Assembly: GCA_963995505.1 (NCBI GenBank)
Contig: OZ023184.1
Span: 18,846,228 to 18,910,227, forward strand
DNA from: Hypericum androsaemum
Lineage: Eukaryota; Streptophyta; Magnoliopsida; Malpighiales; Hypericaceae
Direction of reading: 5' to 3'
Length of the DNA stretch: 64,000 nucleotides
Below are positions 11,674-23,073 of the stretch, piece by piece. The notes beneath the pieces are model-generated. The model saw only the letters and a list, made by a program, of their open reading frames with translations. It was not told the origin of the DNA and searched no databases. How positions within the stretch are numbered: position 1 is the first letter of the stretch; the number at the start of each line of letters is the position of its first letter. Position numbers and translations under genes: made by a program.

Positions 11674-13128
11674 ATGGCGGCGTCGCTTATGCTCCGGCGA
11701 ACGATACAAGGCCTCGCGAGGGCGCCAGCCATCGAAACAACGACGCCGTTTCCGGCAATCCCCCGCCCACGCCACTTTTCCTCCTCATTTCCACCGGCAA
11801 CCGTTAGATCAGGAACGGCGGCTGACGTCTTGGAGCCGGGCGGGGACGAGGAAGAGCCGATAATGTTCCCCGGCCGCTTCGACGCGGTGTCCCCAACCGC
11901 CAAGACGATGGCGGCGCCCTCCCTCCTCCAGCCACGTGTCGTCATCTACGACGGCGTCTGCCACCTCTGCCACCGCGGTAACCGCCTCCTCCCTCCCTCG
12001 TAATTTTCCCCTCTTTTTTGTTGTGGCGGAGAAATTAAAATCAAAATCAAAATCGGTTTAGAAAATTGAATGTGACGGAAGCGTGAATGTGTTAGGGGTG
12101 AAGTGGGTGATTGGGGCGGACAAGCACAGGAAGATAAAGTTCTGCTGCGTGCAGTCCAAGGCTGCCGAGCCCTACCTCGCCCTCTGCGGCCTCGAACGAC
12201 AGGACGTCCTCAAGCGCTTCGTCTTCGTCGAAGGCCTTGGCGAATACCACGAAGCTTCTTCAGGTGATCGTTGATCCGTCTCCCACATTTTTTACATGAT
12301 CGTATTGATTTTCCGTGGCCAGTGTCGTAATATGATTGTTTGATCGGTTTAGGTTTAGTCTCTAGGACATAGACAAAGTGAAGGGGATTGGATTACGGAC
12401 CTTGCAACAGTTCTCGTGGTCACCATTCGTGGCTTCGGTTTGTAGAGCTTAGAATGTCTGGTTGAAATTTGTCACATGTTATGCAGAAGAGTACCTGCTC
12501 TCACTAGTTTAGGTTTAGTCTCTAGCCGAAAGTGAAACCTATTCTGAGGGATCGGTTTGGTTCTAGTGGATGACGAAGTCTTGCAAGATGAGGGAATTGG
12601 AATCCTCGACCCTGCAACCACTCTTGTAGTCATTATTTCTCGTTTTAGTATTTCGAGCTGAGAATATATGCTTTTTGTGTGTGCTTATACTCGTCTCCTG
12701 TTACGGAGAAAGAGTACATGACGGTGGCTTCATCCACTACTACTTTGCGACGTTATTTTTTTTGCAGATCAGTTTGTCTGTTTCTCTTGTAGTACACTTT
12801 GACTACATTGAGCTTGCGAGGCACCGGTTCTTTTTCTGTTCATTTCTCCTGCTGGTTTACTTCACTCTGCTAGAACAGCGAGTGTGGTATTAACCTTTGT
12901 TTGTTCAATCCTGCAGCTGCTCTGAGAGTGTTGGCGTACTTGCCCTTTCCTTACTCAGCTTTAAGCGCTCTCTGGATTGTTCCAACTCCCATAAGGGATG
13001 CTGTCTATGACTATGTTGCCAAGCGACGGTACGACTGGTTGGGGAAGGCTGACGAGTGCTTGGTCTTGAGAGATAAGGAGCTTCTCGAGCGTTTTATAGA
13101 CAGGGATGAAATGATCGGGCGTAGCTGA
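11674..13128 (+). CDS. DCC (DUF393) family thiol-disulfide oxidoreductase-like protein, organelle-targeted
   Basis: Three exons, 11674..11977, 12096..12263 and 12917..13128, join in frame to 227 residues. Residues 1-45 are rich in Arg/Ser/Ala with few acids and contain RPRHFSSSF, fitting a mitochondrial or plastid presequence. The DCC domain starts at VVIYDGVCHLCHRG: D93, C96 and C99 form the DxxCxxC signature that names the family. Downstream blocks KFCCVQSKAAEPYL, LAYLPFPYSALSALW, PTPIRDAVYDYVAKRRYDW and ELLERFIDRDEM match plant DCC proteins of the At1g24095 type, as recalled. The predicted role is a thioredoxin-fold redox protein; substrates are not known. The start is the first ATG followed by the presequence. 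The second intron is 653 bp. Position next to the RNase H gene agrees with Arabidopsis order. Confidence 0.9.
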
Positions 13129-13985
13129 CTCCTTTCATACTAACAGCTACATTTTTTGTGCGACGACATCGGTCGGCATCCACAAGGATTGAGAAATGTG
13201 AAGACTGAAGTGGAATAAAACAGAAAAAAGAAAACCCCATTGTTGGCTTCTGCTGCTAGAATTTAGCTGATTTGCTACGGCAGTTGGTGGAGTAGTACAT
13301 ATGACTTGGTGGTGCATCTTAGTAAAGGATGGCTAGAAGAGAGTTCTATCAAATAGTATATACTTAGTTATGGAACAGAGTTCTTGTAAAGACGTGCTTG
13401 GATTTTCCCATCCCATTGATCTAACCATACAGCTTAATCCGGTGTAGAGGGTAGGAGTGTAGCGGAGAGCCCACAACATCGCGTGCCAAGCGTGGGCCTC
13501 GACCCGTTCGATGCACCCAGTTATGTGCATCAGGAAGCATGCTCACTCGGTTTCGACCTTGATCTGCTGAAGAGCCAAAAGCAGAAGTCTGGCATCCACT
13601 CCCCACTGATATCGTCTTCTCTTTCGCAGATGACATGGCCTATACTTAGTTGTAATATTGGCTCTTAATCTCATTATCATCGAGCCGTTGGATTGAAAGT
13701 CAAGGGGAACCAGCAACATCTACGTAGACAATGAGAAACATGTTAGGTGTATCAAATTTCTCTAGCCGCAACCGCTTAATGTTTCCGGCGTGGAGATTGA
13801 AACTCAAGGAAGCACATGGTTTAATTGGCACCATTACTCAAGGTATTGCCATGTTTTAAGCATTGCCACATGATATACCCAGATACTTAGCTTGCTGGGT
13901 GACTAAACGTGAAAAATGGTCTAACATCTGTACTTCCACATAGCTTTGGTATACAAGTAGATAAGTGATTTTAAACTTAAATTAT
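13129..13985 (+). other. DCC 3' region with a possible LINE reverse-transcriptase scrap
   Basis: The DCC 3' UTR is followed by non-coding DNA. At about 13605-13655 one frame reads IVFSFADDM, resembling the FADD catalytic box of plant LINE reverse transcriptases, but only about 20 codons are open around it. The assignment is weak. The segment from 13965 belongs to the block duplicated at 20.4 kb. Confidence 0.35.
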
Positions 13986-14104
13986 GGGGACCCAAGAATG
14001 AGTCAACCCTCCAAAAATAGGCGTATGCCACTATTAGTGGCGCGCACACGGTATTCTTTAGTAAAAGGCGAAAGAATAGTTCGCTATGTGCTCACCACAT
14101 GGCT
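13986..14104 (-). ncRNA. U5: U5 spliceosomal snRNA, copy A
   Basis: Read on the minus strand the transcript begins AGCCATGTGGTGAGC. It carries the invariant U5 loop I (CGCCTTTTACTAAAG) closed by a stem ATTCTTT / AAAGAAT. It has the Sm-binding site ATTTTTGG followed by a terminal stem-loop region ending near GGGTCCCC. A downstream CATAATTTAAGTTTAA agrees with the plant snRNA 3' box (CA, short spacer, AGTNNAA). U5 snRNA is the tri-snRNP component that holds exon ends during splicing. Length about 119 nt is usual. Upstream elements are intact, so the copy may be active. Ends are inferred from family knowledge and TATA distance. Confidence 0.9.
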
Positions 14105-14130
14105 GCGTGATTTATTTGTAGAAGTCCGGA

Positions 14131-14184
14131 TTTATTATATAGTAGAATTGGAAGAGTTGCTTGGTTAGGTAACCGGTGTGGGAT
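14131..14184 (-). promoter_or_regulatory. snRNA promoter (USE plus TATA) of U5 copy A
   Basis: On the minus strand ATCCCACACCG (14184-14174) matches the plant snRNA upstream sequence element RTCCCACATCG with one change. About 31 bp downstream is TATATAATAAA (14141-14131), 37 bp before the RNA start. This spacing is the Pol II arrangement; Pol III snRNA genes have roughly one helical turn less. Confidence 0.85.
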
Positions 14185-14735
14185 AAGATCATAAGTCATA
14201 AAACGACCTGTCGTCTATTGGCAAATTGCTCCTTGAGCGCAAGCATAAAAAAGGAGGCAGTGGCTGCAATAATTTGCTGTTTTGGCATGTACAAGTTCAT
14301 GGATGATGAGTTATTTCACTCCCTTTCTGAGTTTACTCAATTAGATGCAAAATGGATAAAAGATATTCATGTTACTCAACTTTAAAGATTTTTAGTCAAT
14401 ATTCATTTATTTTTTCTCTCTGTGGTCACACACGTATGTAAATTGAATTTCGGGTGGCCACTCAATTAAATTGGTCAGAATTTATTGGAGTCATTATTCA
14501 GAAAGTCAATTTATATAAGTGAGTGACCATCAAGAAAAAAAAATGACTGGGCTAAAAATTCTTTTACTAAATGTAATATATAGATCTGATGATGATGGTG
14601 AGGCTAAAAGTTATCACAAAATCTTTCCTATGCCTGTGTTTATGCGTAGGCGTGATATATTTAGTTTATTGAATACTAGCAAAGACGTACACACGATGTA
14701 ATTACCATTTTATTTTAAAACCCTCAAAATATATA
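14185..14735. other. Upstream flank of U5 copy A
   Basis: Up to about 14400 this resembles 20606-20830, including ACGACCTGTCGT and ACAAGTTCATGGATGATG, so it is part of the same duplicated block. The rest is AT-rich and non-coding up to the minisatellite. Small open frames here show no recognisable domain. Confidence 0.5.
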
Positions 14736-15082
14736 TGGGGGATCGGGGGTTCAGGAGTCCGGGGGTCGGGAATCCGGAGTCTGTGGTCCAGGAGTCGGGG
14801 TCTGGGGCGGGGTCCGGGGGTCAGGGTCCGGAGGTTCAGGGGGTCCGGGGTCCTGTGATCCAGGGGTCCAAGATTCGAAGTCTGGGTGGTCAGGGTCGGG
14901 TCCAGGGGTGCAGGGTTCGGGGTCCGTGGGTAGAGGGTTGCGGTCCGGGGGATCGGGGTGCGATGTGCGGGGGTGCGGAGTCTGGGAGTCCACGGTCTAG
15001 GGGTTCGAGGGTCCAAGGTCCGAGGTCGAGGTCCGTGATCCGGGAGTACGGGGTTGAGAGTTTGGGGCCGCACGGCCGGCCG
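14736..15082. repeat. GC-rich GGACC-type minisatellite, array B (inverted relative to array A)
   Basis: About 345 bp of GGGGTCCGGGGGTC-like degenerate units, G-rich on the plus strand, which is the reverse complement of the motif at 7.06-8.02 kb. Runs of three to five G separated by short spacers are frequent. The flanks are AT-rich. Open frames across it on both strands are repeat artefacts. Confidence 0.88.
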
Positions 15083-15394
15083 GACCATACCTTTTTATTT
15101 TTTAAATATACTTAAATATGTAATTTTTTAAGGGAGATTAACATATTTACGATATGTTATTTTTTGGAATTAGAAGATGAAACCTTTGATCCTATTTTTC
15201 GTAGTTTTATATTCTAATATATATTAAGTTGATGAATTTAAATTTGATATATAACTACACAAAAATCAATCAATAGTAGCCCAAACATGTAAAAATAATA
15301 TGTTTTACACTATTTGTGAAAATGGTTCTTTAGTATTGGAAAAGAAACAACTTGGCTCAACAAAAAGAAGAAATATCAGAATGGTTTTTTAGTA

Positions 15395-15612
15395 TTCCAC
15401 GAATGATAGGAATCCTCCCACCACAACAAGGACACCAAAAGATCAAGTTCAAGTGCCAAACAGACCACTCATAAGAGCAAGAGCCAAGAAGTTTCAAGTT
15501 GAGTTCAATGCCTTAATTCAAGAAATTTGGGCTCAAGCCAATCTGTTGAAGCCCATTGGTGACCCAGAAGCTAATAAGAAATCTATAAACATTGTTAAGG
15601 CTGTTTAGGAAG
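15395..15612 (+). mobile_element. Ty3-type retrotransposon coding remnant
   Basis: One frame reads PNRPLIRARAKKFQ, then FNALIQEIWAQANL. This resembles the basic (T/I)RARAKKF motif found near the end of plant Ty3 polyproteins, where it is usually followed by a short tail and the 3' LTR. The frame closes at TAG near 15607. Following DNA to about 15760 contains GTCTATCTAGGAA-type repeats that could be LTR. No other polyprotein domain survives. Confidence 0.55.
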
Positions 15613-15998
15613 TTAATTATGTCTTGATTTCATTTTTAGGAGTTCTAGACTATCTAGGAAGTCAGATGTTTGTTAATTCCAAATTTTTAGGAGTATCCCG
15701 AATTTTTAAGAGTTATAGTCTATCTAGGAAATCCCTTATGAGATAATTTCATTTTTGGAAGTTTAAATTCAAGTGTGAACTATGACCACTTTCCTGTCCA
15801 GGTTCATTCTCCTTCCCAACTTTTCTTCCTCCCTTGTTTGTATCCCAAACCGCGACAAACAACACCAGAACCAAAAACCTCGTCAGATCTCTCTCTAGCG
15901 CTGAGAAAGAAGAAAGGGCAGTAAAAAAGGAAAAGAGAGAATGAGCATTTCCCAATAGAAATAATCTGGTTTTCGCAGATCAGTTTGTCTATTTCTCT

Positions 15999-18900
15999 TG
16001 TTGGATAATCTAGTGGGAGAAAACAGAAAAGTTAATCCGAGTCACGTAGAAGACGCTGTTCTTAAGAACCAATACAACAAGGGTGCTAGTTCTCCAGGAT
16101 AAAATGGATCCTTCTAAGTATATTTGGGTGACTAAACTAACGAAGACAATATTAGAGAATAACCAAGGAAAGGCATGGTAGATGTTATCTCATCTCACAC
16201 ATTTATCTCATGTCAATATGACATGACATTATATAGTGGAGAATCATTAAAACTCATTTTTAACCTTTACATAAATTCACATAACGGTAAATTAAAAATA
16301 ATTTTAAATACATCAATTACGCGAATTTATTTTGATTAAATACAATAAACTTTTGAAATACCATAATTTCTAACAATCTCCCACTATTTCAAAAGTTTAG
16401 AATCTTTTCTTTCTTCCCGAGTTAACCCCTTAGATGCAAATGCTTCGGATCTGGTGTCTCGCATACTATGACCCAGATACCTTAGACTTGCAAGGAAAGC
16501 ATACAACGTCATGATGAAGTATGAACTTATATGAATCATGAACACTATGGTGTATATTTGAACCCTACAAATCACACTTCACCCCTGCAGTCCTTGTCGT
16601 TTGCGCCGTTCCGCGCTAAATCTCATAAATCTGGTTATTCATGAGTGCTCCAGAGATTATACCACAATCTCATACAATCGGCTCAACTTGACACTCATAT
16701 AGGTGGCTCATCAAGTGTATATTGCACTTTATACATCACCCTTTAAGTTAGGGCTATGAGATTCATTAAAAATTTTAAGCTTATCCTACCATAATACAAT
16801 CTAGTACTCTTACACCACATCATAGGAAAGGAACCAAATTTTAGTACTAGAGTGATTAACTCGTGACTTGTTATTACCCATATGAACCTTCTTCATTGGA
16901 TCTCCAATCACAAAAGTTGGTTTCCCATCACCGTTAATCTAGCAATTTTACTTAAGTCCATTCTCCTCGACGTTTACACATCCTTTTTCAAAAGGGTTAT
17001 GTCAGATGATTGACCATGTTTACTCCGACTTCACATCTTCAATGAAATATTTCGTCTCATAGTAGTACGACTCAACACATATTATATTAACCAAATATAT
17101 TTGTTTCGCCATTGAAAGCTTTACTTTTAGCTGTGGCTATCGCCTTTTATTGGCAATCTCAATTCATCAACACTAATAATATCGACTATATTCTTAGAGG
17201 AATATTCACAAAAATTCACAACCACTTGGCAACCTCAAGACATCAACAATAACAATGTTGGCTTTGTTCCCAAAAAATATATTAATCACTCAGGTTTATT
17301 AACGATCAAATCTAGAGCTATATAAGCTTCTTACTTCATAGTAGTTTTTGCTACGACGATTTCCTTGGTCAATCTCCACACAACCGCATCACTCCTAAGG
17401 TTCCCACAAAATCATTGGATTATTTGTCTCACTTGAATTGAAAATTCAATTAACATCATTGTATTTTTTCAATTCAATAGATATCCACAATATTACATGA
17501 TATCTCTATATATTTTATTTAAACCATCTCAACCTAATTTAAAAATTAGGGCCATGAGAATATATTCTCAATCTTCACTTCCTTGAAATAGGATCATCAC
17601 GTAACTCTCTATTTATAATAAAGTCCGTCTCAAAATTTGGTCATCACATAGAATTCTTAAAAAATATTGTAGCAATTTGTTGCGGGAATAAGTGAATTTT
17701 TGTACCTTAATAGCTTATTTAGAAACCCCCAACTATCTCAAAGTCGGCAATTCTCAAAGAATCAATATAATAGACAATAATAATATTGACTACATCATCG
17801 ACACCGATATTTAGATACGCTAAATTGATCACTAGTATTCAATCACGATACTTCACATTTAATCTATTGGTCTTTCAAAACCATCTCAATTCTCAATTGA
17901 GGTTACGACAAATATATCATTTATCGATTTTAATATACTTTCTCTACATAATTGATTTGATGATCAATCATGCTCATCAACAACTTCATTCTCCCAATAA
18001 AAAGACGTGAATAAATTTACAATTATATATGACAATAAAGCATTATATAAATTTTCTAGAGCCCGTGAATATGGCCATTTCAGGCCCTCTACCTACCACA
18101 ACTTCATCCACGTAACTATTATATCTCACAATCATTACTTTTTAGGTAACTCATAATATGGCCATTTATGATTATTTAGTTCCTTCTACAAAAAAAAACT
18201 GTTATCATGTAACCTCAAATTATCGTACCATTAATCACATGCACACTATAACGTTAGGTATCAGTGCTGCCATATTTATTTCTTTCAAATGCACTTATTC
18301 GTTAATAATTATACAACCACATGCATTACCAAAAATGGGCTAACGGGATTGATATTAATTCCACCGTAAAACCAATATCCAGTGCACCCTTATTCTTTAA
18401 CAAATGCAATTAAATTTCACGAATGGACGTTATCAAATTTATCATGACCACTAATTAACCACCATTAAATTTCCTTCATTTTATGTCATACACATATTTC
18501 TTCATAACGTCTACACATGACATGGAGGTTATCATGCAATTTATTTGGGGCCATTAATTAACCCCATTTAATCTCTGTTAATTATGTCACAATCAATCGC
18601 ATCCAAATTGTTATGCCTCATTAAACGATACAATTTTAATGGAGTATAATTGCATATTTATACTCAATCTAAAGCCACATATTTATTATTATTTTAATGG
18701 AGTATAATTGCATACAATTTGTGGTGGCCACTAATTAATTATCCATCGCTCCAAAATATCATTTCCACTAATTATAACCTTTTTTTTATTTTTGACAATC
18801 CCAAACACTACGACAAGTAATCGAAACAATAAACAATCTGTATACATACTATCAATCCCTTTTCGTTTCCGCAATGAGAAACAAATAGGAAAAACATAAA

Positions 18901-20311
18901 CCAGTTTTAATGACAACCAGAAGACACCAAAAAATGTATGGTTTCGTTTAATTCCACCTTGTCTAATTACATAGCCACATTGATTCTCTACAAAAATAAA
19001 AAATTGGCCTAGGCCGTTATCAAATGGCTTTGACATTAATTCCCACTAATTTTTTTTAACCTCTAGATTATACAATCTATTAGAATTAAAATAAGGCTTA
19101 ATTCTCTCATTTTCGTCTTGATGCATAAGATGACTACAGAACTCAAATTCTCAAAAAATCTCCTCATCAAATTATAGTATCATAGTATTTAAAGATATTG
19201 TGTACCTGGCGACGACCACTTTGACGAAACTTGTCATCCTAAATTCCTCATCTCAAAGGACTCCCTCATCTCGGGTCGATTATTACTCAATGACAAAGCA
19301 AACATTAAATTTGCCCAAATATATATTTAATCAAGGATCCAACATTATAATAGAACTAGATACAGTTTAAATCTACATTATAACATGTGCCCTCAATTTA
19401 TAACCATAAAATATTCCATTAACCATGATTAATTACAATTTACTTTCTTGATGTTTATGACATTATTCTTAACGGTCAAAATTAATTTTCTTAATTTAGA
19501 ACCGTTTTTTTAAATAAAAATGCACATCTCAATTCTCAAATATTTATAATCTCGTTATTAGATAGTTGGCTGAAAAATATTATATTATAATATAAATACT
19601 ATATAATTCAGAATATCCCTGATTATCGCATTCTTAGGAATACTGAATATGCCTTCATAGATCACTTCATATATAAAAATAACGAGACAAATTAATTAAA
19701 TACCTCTCGTCTTTGTGCTGCGATAATTGCTACACAAGTTGTGCTAATGTCACGTAAAAGGTCTAGAATTACCTCCTCATTCACCATTGGTGAAATTCTT
19801 GGAATGTATTAATTCCAGCTTCTTTGAAGGCATCGACTTATACGAGGATGTTAAGAAAATTGTTGTGGCTCCGTTACAGATTACATCGACTTACTTCACC
19901 ACTTCCACCAGATCTATGTGATCAACAAACGATCTCTCCACCACTGGTACTAAAATTATATAGGGTAAACTAAATTTTCAACGATTTGGTTCTTAAGATT
20001 GTTGGATAATTTAGTAACGGAAAAATTAATCGGAGTCATGTAGAAGACGCTATCCTTAAAAACCAATTCACAAAGATGCCGGTTCTCTAAGATAAAACGG
20101 ATCCTTCCAAATATACTTGGATGACTAAACTAACAAGAACAATATTCGAGAATAACCAAAGAAATACAAGATAGAGATTATCTCATCTCACACCTTTGTC
20201 TCATGCCAATATGACATTATATAGTGAGGAATCATTAAAACTCATTTAAAATCTTTACATAAATGTAAATTAAAAAACGTCCATTTCCCGAATTTTATTT
20301 TGATGTACACT
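15999..20311. mobile_element. Non-coding LTR retroelement (LARD-like)
   Basis: Two direct repeats begin with TGTTGGATAAT, at 15999 and 20000. They share ordered blocks such as GTAGAAGACGCT, ACTAAACTAAC, GAATAACCAA and TTATCTCATCTCACAC. The left copy runs to about 16375, where it ends TAACA and is followed by ATCTCCCACTA, a motif often seen just inside plant LTRs. The right copy loses similarity after about 20311 and appears 3' truncated. The 3.6-kb interior is AT-rich without any gag or pol domain. The copies are diverged (visibly below 90%), so the element is old. Orientation is uncertain; the TG end at the left suggests plus. Confidence 0.65.
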
Positions 20312-20406
20312 TGTGGTGTACACTTGACCAAGGATGTCAAGAAGAAAGTTCTTTCCGTTTTCCATAATAATGATAAATTAAGAAAATAAATTTTGATTCA
20401 AATTAT

Positions 20407-20525
20407 GGGGACCCAAGAATGGGTCAACCCTCCAAAAATAGGCATATGCCACTATTAGCGACGCGCACACGATATTCTTTAGTAAAAGGCGAAAGAATAG
20501 TTCGCTATGTGCTCACCGCATGGCT
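20407..20525 (-). ncRNA. U5: U5 spliceosomal snRNA, copy B
   Basis: On the minus strand the RNA starts AGCCATGCGGTGAGC. It contains the same loop I (CGCCTTTTACTAAAG), the flanking stem ATTCTTT / AAAGAAT, and the Sm site ATTTTTGG. Differences from copy A lie mostly outside loop I and the Sm site (for example ATGCGG for ATGTGG), as expected if the RNA is under selection. The 3' box is weaker than in copy A (GAATCAA instead of AGTTTAA), so 3' end formation may be less efficient. The promoter is intact. Confidence 0.88.
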
Positions 20526-20551
20526 GCTTGAGTTTAACGGAGACGTCTGGG

Positions 20552-20605
20552 TTTATTATATAGTAGCACTGTAGGAGTTTCTAGGTTACGAAAGCGATGT
20601 GGGAT
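20552..20605 (-). promoter_or_regulatory. snRNA promoter (USE plus TATA) of U5 copy B
   Basis: ATCCCACATCG (20605-20595, minus strand) is a perfect USE. TATATAATAAA follows 32 bp downstream (20562-20552), 37 bp before the RNA start. Same geometry as copy A. Confidence 0.88.
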
Positions 20606-20830
20606 CAGCAACGTAAAGTTTGGCTTCGCATCCGGTCCAACGACCTGTCGTTTGTTGCTTAACACATGCGACATTTGCTGTTTGTAATTTACTAAGACGT
20701 GGAAGAGCTATATCCTTGGAGATATCCCCTACTCGAAAACAAACAAGCGGGAAAAAGGGATCCAGTCTATGATCAAACATTTACAAGTTCATGGATGATG
20801 GGTTAGAAAACTCCCTTTTTGTATTCACTC

Positions 20831-21319
20831 AATCAAATTCACGATCACTCAATTTAAGAAAAATTTAATCCATGGTCACTTTTTCCCCCAATGGTTAGTT
20901 ACATGCATAAACTGTCTCTCCGATGTCAATCAAATTGGCCAGAAAAAAAAATGACTATGGGCTAAAAAATTTCAAAGTTAAATGACCACATATACCTTTT
21001 ATCCAATTTAACATATCGAATATATTTATGTTTCAACTCATTTCGAAAATATATGTATGTTTGTACGCATTTTGAGAATATATGTATGTTTATACCATTT
21101 CGAGAATATATATAACTTTTGTACCATTTTAGAAAAATCACCAGGGTATGTACGAAAACCAAATTATATGCCAGCGCTTGAATCAATTCCATGCAAATAA
21201 ACAGCAAATTAAGCATATCCCAGGTGGATGCACCAAACCTTGGGGTGTGTTAAAAAATGAAGGGGACATAGCCAAATGTCTTCATGAACCAAGGCATTCG
21301 GATTCAAAACATTTATCGA
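20831..21319. other. AT-rich spacer
   Basis: Contains three loose repeats of GAGAATATATGTATGTTT-like sequence at about 21020-21120. No gene seen. Confidence 0.5.
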
Positions 21320-22940
21320 AGGAAAAATTACCCTCACGTCCCTGAACTTTGGTCATCCTTTTCCTAAGGTCCCTGACTTTTAGAAAATGATTGTCCCGTC
21401 CCTAAGTTTTGATGATAATAGACTCTCAGGTCGCTGGAGCCAGAATATTCTATATTCTCTGGCGAACCCGCACTTGAAAAGACTAAAATGCCCCCTCTTT
21501 GTTAAAAAATGAAAAAAAAAATTTCTTCTCTCTTCATCTTCTCCATCTACCTCTATCTCCAATTAAAACTCACCCAAATAAATCAAAACAAACAGATAAT
21601 CTAAAACTAAAACTCCCAAACATTCTTAATAAAAATTGATGTTGGGCTTCTTGTTGGGCTCGAGGAAGACGACAATGCTCAGATGTTGGTGACAGTACAA
21701 CCCCTTCTCTGAGTAAGGGTTGCGGTTGGGGCGGCGGGGTCGTGAGAGAGCCTCGCCAACGATTACAAGGAGTACCCGAGGGAGAAGAAGAAGAAGAAGG
21801 CGGCGAAGGCGGAGCGGGTGAGGGAGCTGGAGAGGAGGCAGTTGGAGGAGGAAGAGCGGGAGCGCACCCTCCACGAGCTTGAAGGTAGGCCCGTCATCTA
21901 CGCCTTGGAGGTCACCGCCGTCGTCAGACCCGGCAAGATCAAGAAGCTCAACTCGGTGATGTTGGGTTAGAGGTTTGCGGTCGCTAGAAGAAGATGACAA
22001 TTAGAAATTAGGGCTAATCCCAATTAGAAATTAGGTCTAATCCCACTCCACCGAACAAGCGTCGGGTTATCGAACAAGAGTCGGGGTACCGAACAAGCAA
22101 GGAAGCCAGCCCACTCCACCTTCCGGACCCGCCACAGTCAACGTCGGCGTCCTAAAATCGACGGAGCCCATGGTCCAGCAGAAGCGAAGAGAGCGAAAGC
22201 AGAGGGAGAGGGAGTTCGATAGAGAGAACTGCGAGTTGGAGTGCAAAGGGAAGAGGAGGGAGTTGCAGTTGCAGAGAGAGATATGGCTGTGCGAGAGGGA
22301 TGAGAGGGTGGAGGACTGGGAGATGAGCTGGGACAGAGGGAGATGTTATGGGCTAGGAGGGAGTTTGAGAGGAGGATGAGATTGGAACAAGAGCTGGATG
22401 AGGAGAGGATGAAGAGGCGGATGGTGGAGGAGAAAAGGGAGGAGGAGGAGATTGAGTGGAGGGAGCGGATGGTCGGTATGCAGATTGAGCACGAGAAGGC
22501 GATGATAGAAAAAAACTGGACAGAAAAACAAACCTATTATTTTCATGGATTGGACCAATTATTTGATTCGGTAATTCAATTATGGAATTAGGGTTCTTGA
22601 TGTTTATGTTTATGTTTGTTTAATTTGGTGTTCTTGATGTTATATTCTTGGTTGTTTAATTTGGTATTTTTGATGTTAATTCATGGTGTTTTTTTTAGAA
22701 GAAATTCTTGGTGTTCTTTTAATTGTGTGTTCTTGAGTGCGAGGAAGAAGATGGGGAAAGAAAGAGTTTTTTTTTGTTTTTTAGTGGAAATGTATTTTGG
22801 TCATTTCAAGTAGGGTTCACTGGAGAAAATAGAATATTCCGGCTTCAAAGATTCGAAAATATTATCATCAAAACTTAGGGATGAGACAATTTGTCCAAAA
22901 ATCGAATGGGCGTCCGTAAGCTGGATAAGATTTAAAAGTG
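21320..22940. mobile_element. Foldback element with long TIRs carrying coiled-coil coding fragments
   Basis: The two ends are imperfect inverted repeats of about 140 bp. The left reads CCCTAAGTTTTGATGATAAT, then AGAATATTCTAT; the right is its reverse complement near 22820-22900. The interior is GC-richer and codon-like on the plus strand. About 21750-21970 encodes a Lys/Glu-rich stretch (NDYKEYPRE, RELERRQLEEEERERTLHEL). About 22170-22550 encodes Arg/Glu-rich heptads (FERRMRLEQELDEERMKRR) split by a frameshift near 22345. These look like captured host exons; the second could derive from a trihelix-type factor. No transposase. Outer right boundary is uncertain. Confidence 0.65.
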
Positions 22941-23073
22941 TTTCATTGCTCAACATAGAATGAAGTTTCCAGAAAAGAAGTCATACCGCAGCATAAACAA
23001 GTGTGTCCGACCACTAAAAAATTTAATTAATATCTATCACCCCATTATTTTAATAAACTTTTGCCTAATATTG

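Larger units (their letters stand above)
20400..20830. repeat. Segmental copy of 13965-14400 carrying U5 copy B
   Basis: The two blocks align across the U5 transcript, its promoter and further upstream DNA (ACGACCTGTCGT, ACAAGTTCATGGATGATG). They are about 85-90% alike in the RNA and lower outside. The copies are in the same orientation 6.4 kb apart, on either side of array B and the LTR element. Confidence 0.75.

Noticed and set aside
11547..11945. Alternative frames around the DCC first exon, both strands
   Set aside because: The frame starting 11674 alone continues into the DxxCxxC domain with correct splice phases.
14702..15115. Open frames of 80-128 codons on both strands
   Set aside because: Same artefact in minisatellite array B.
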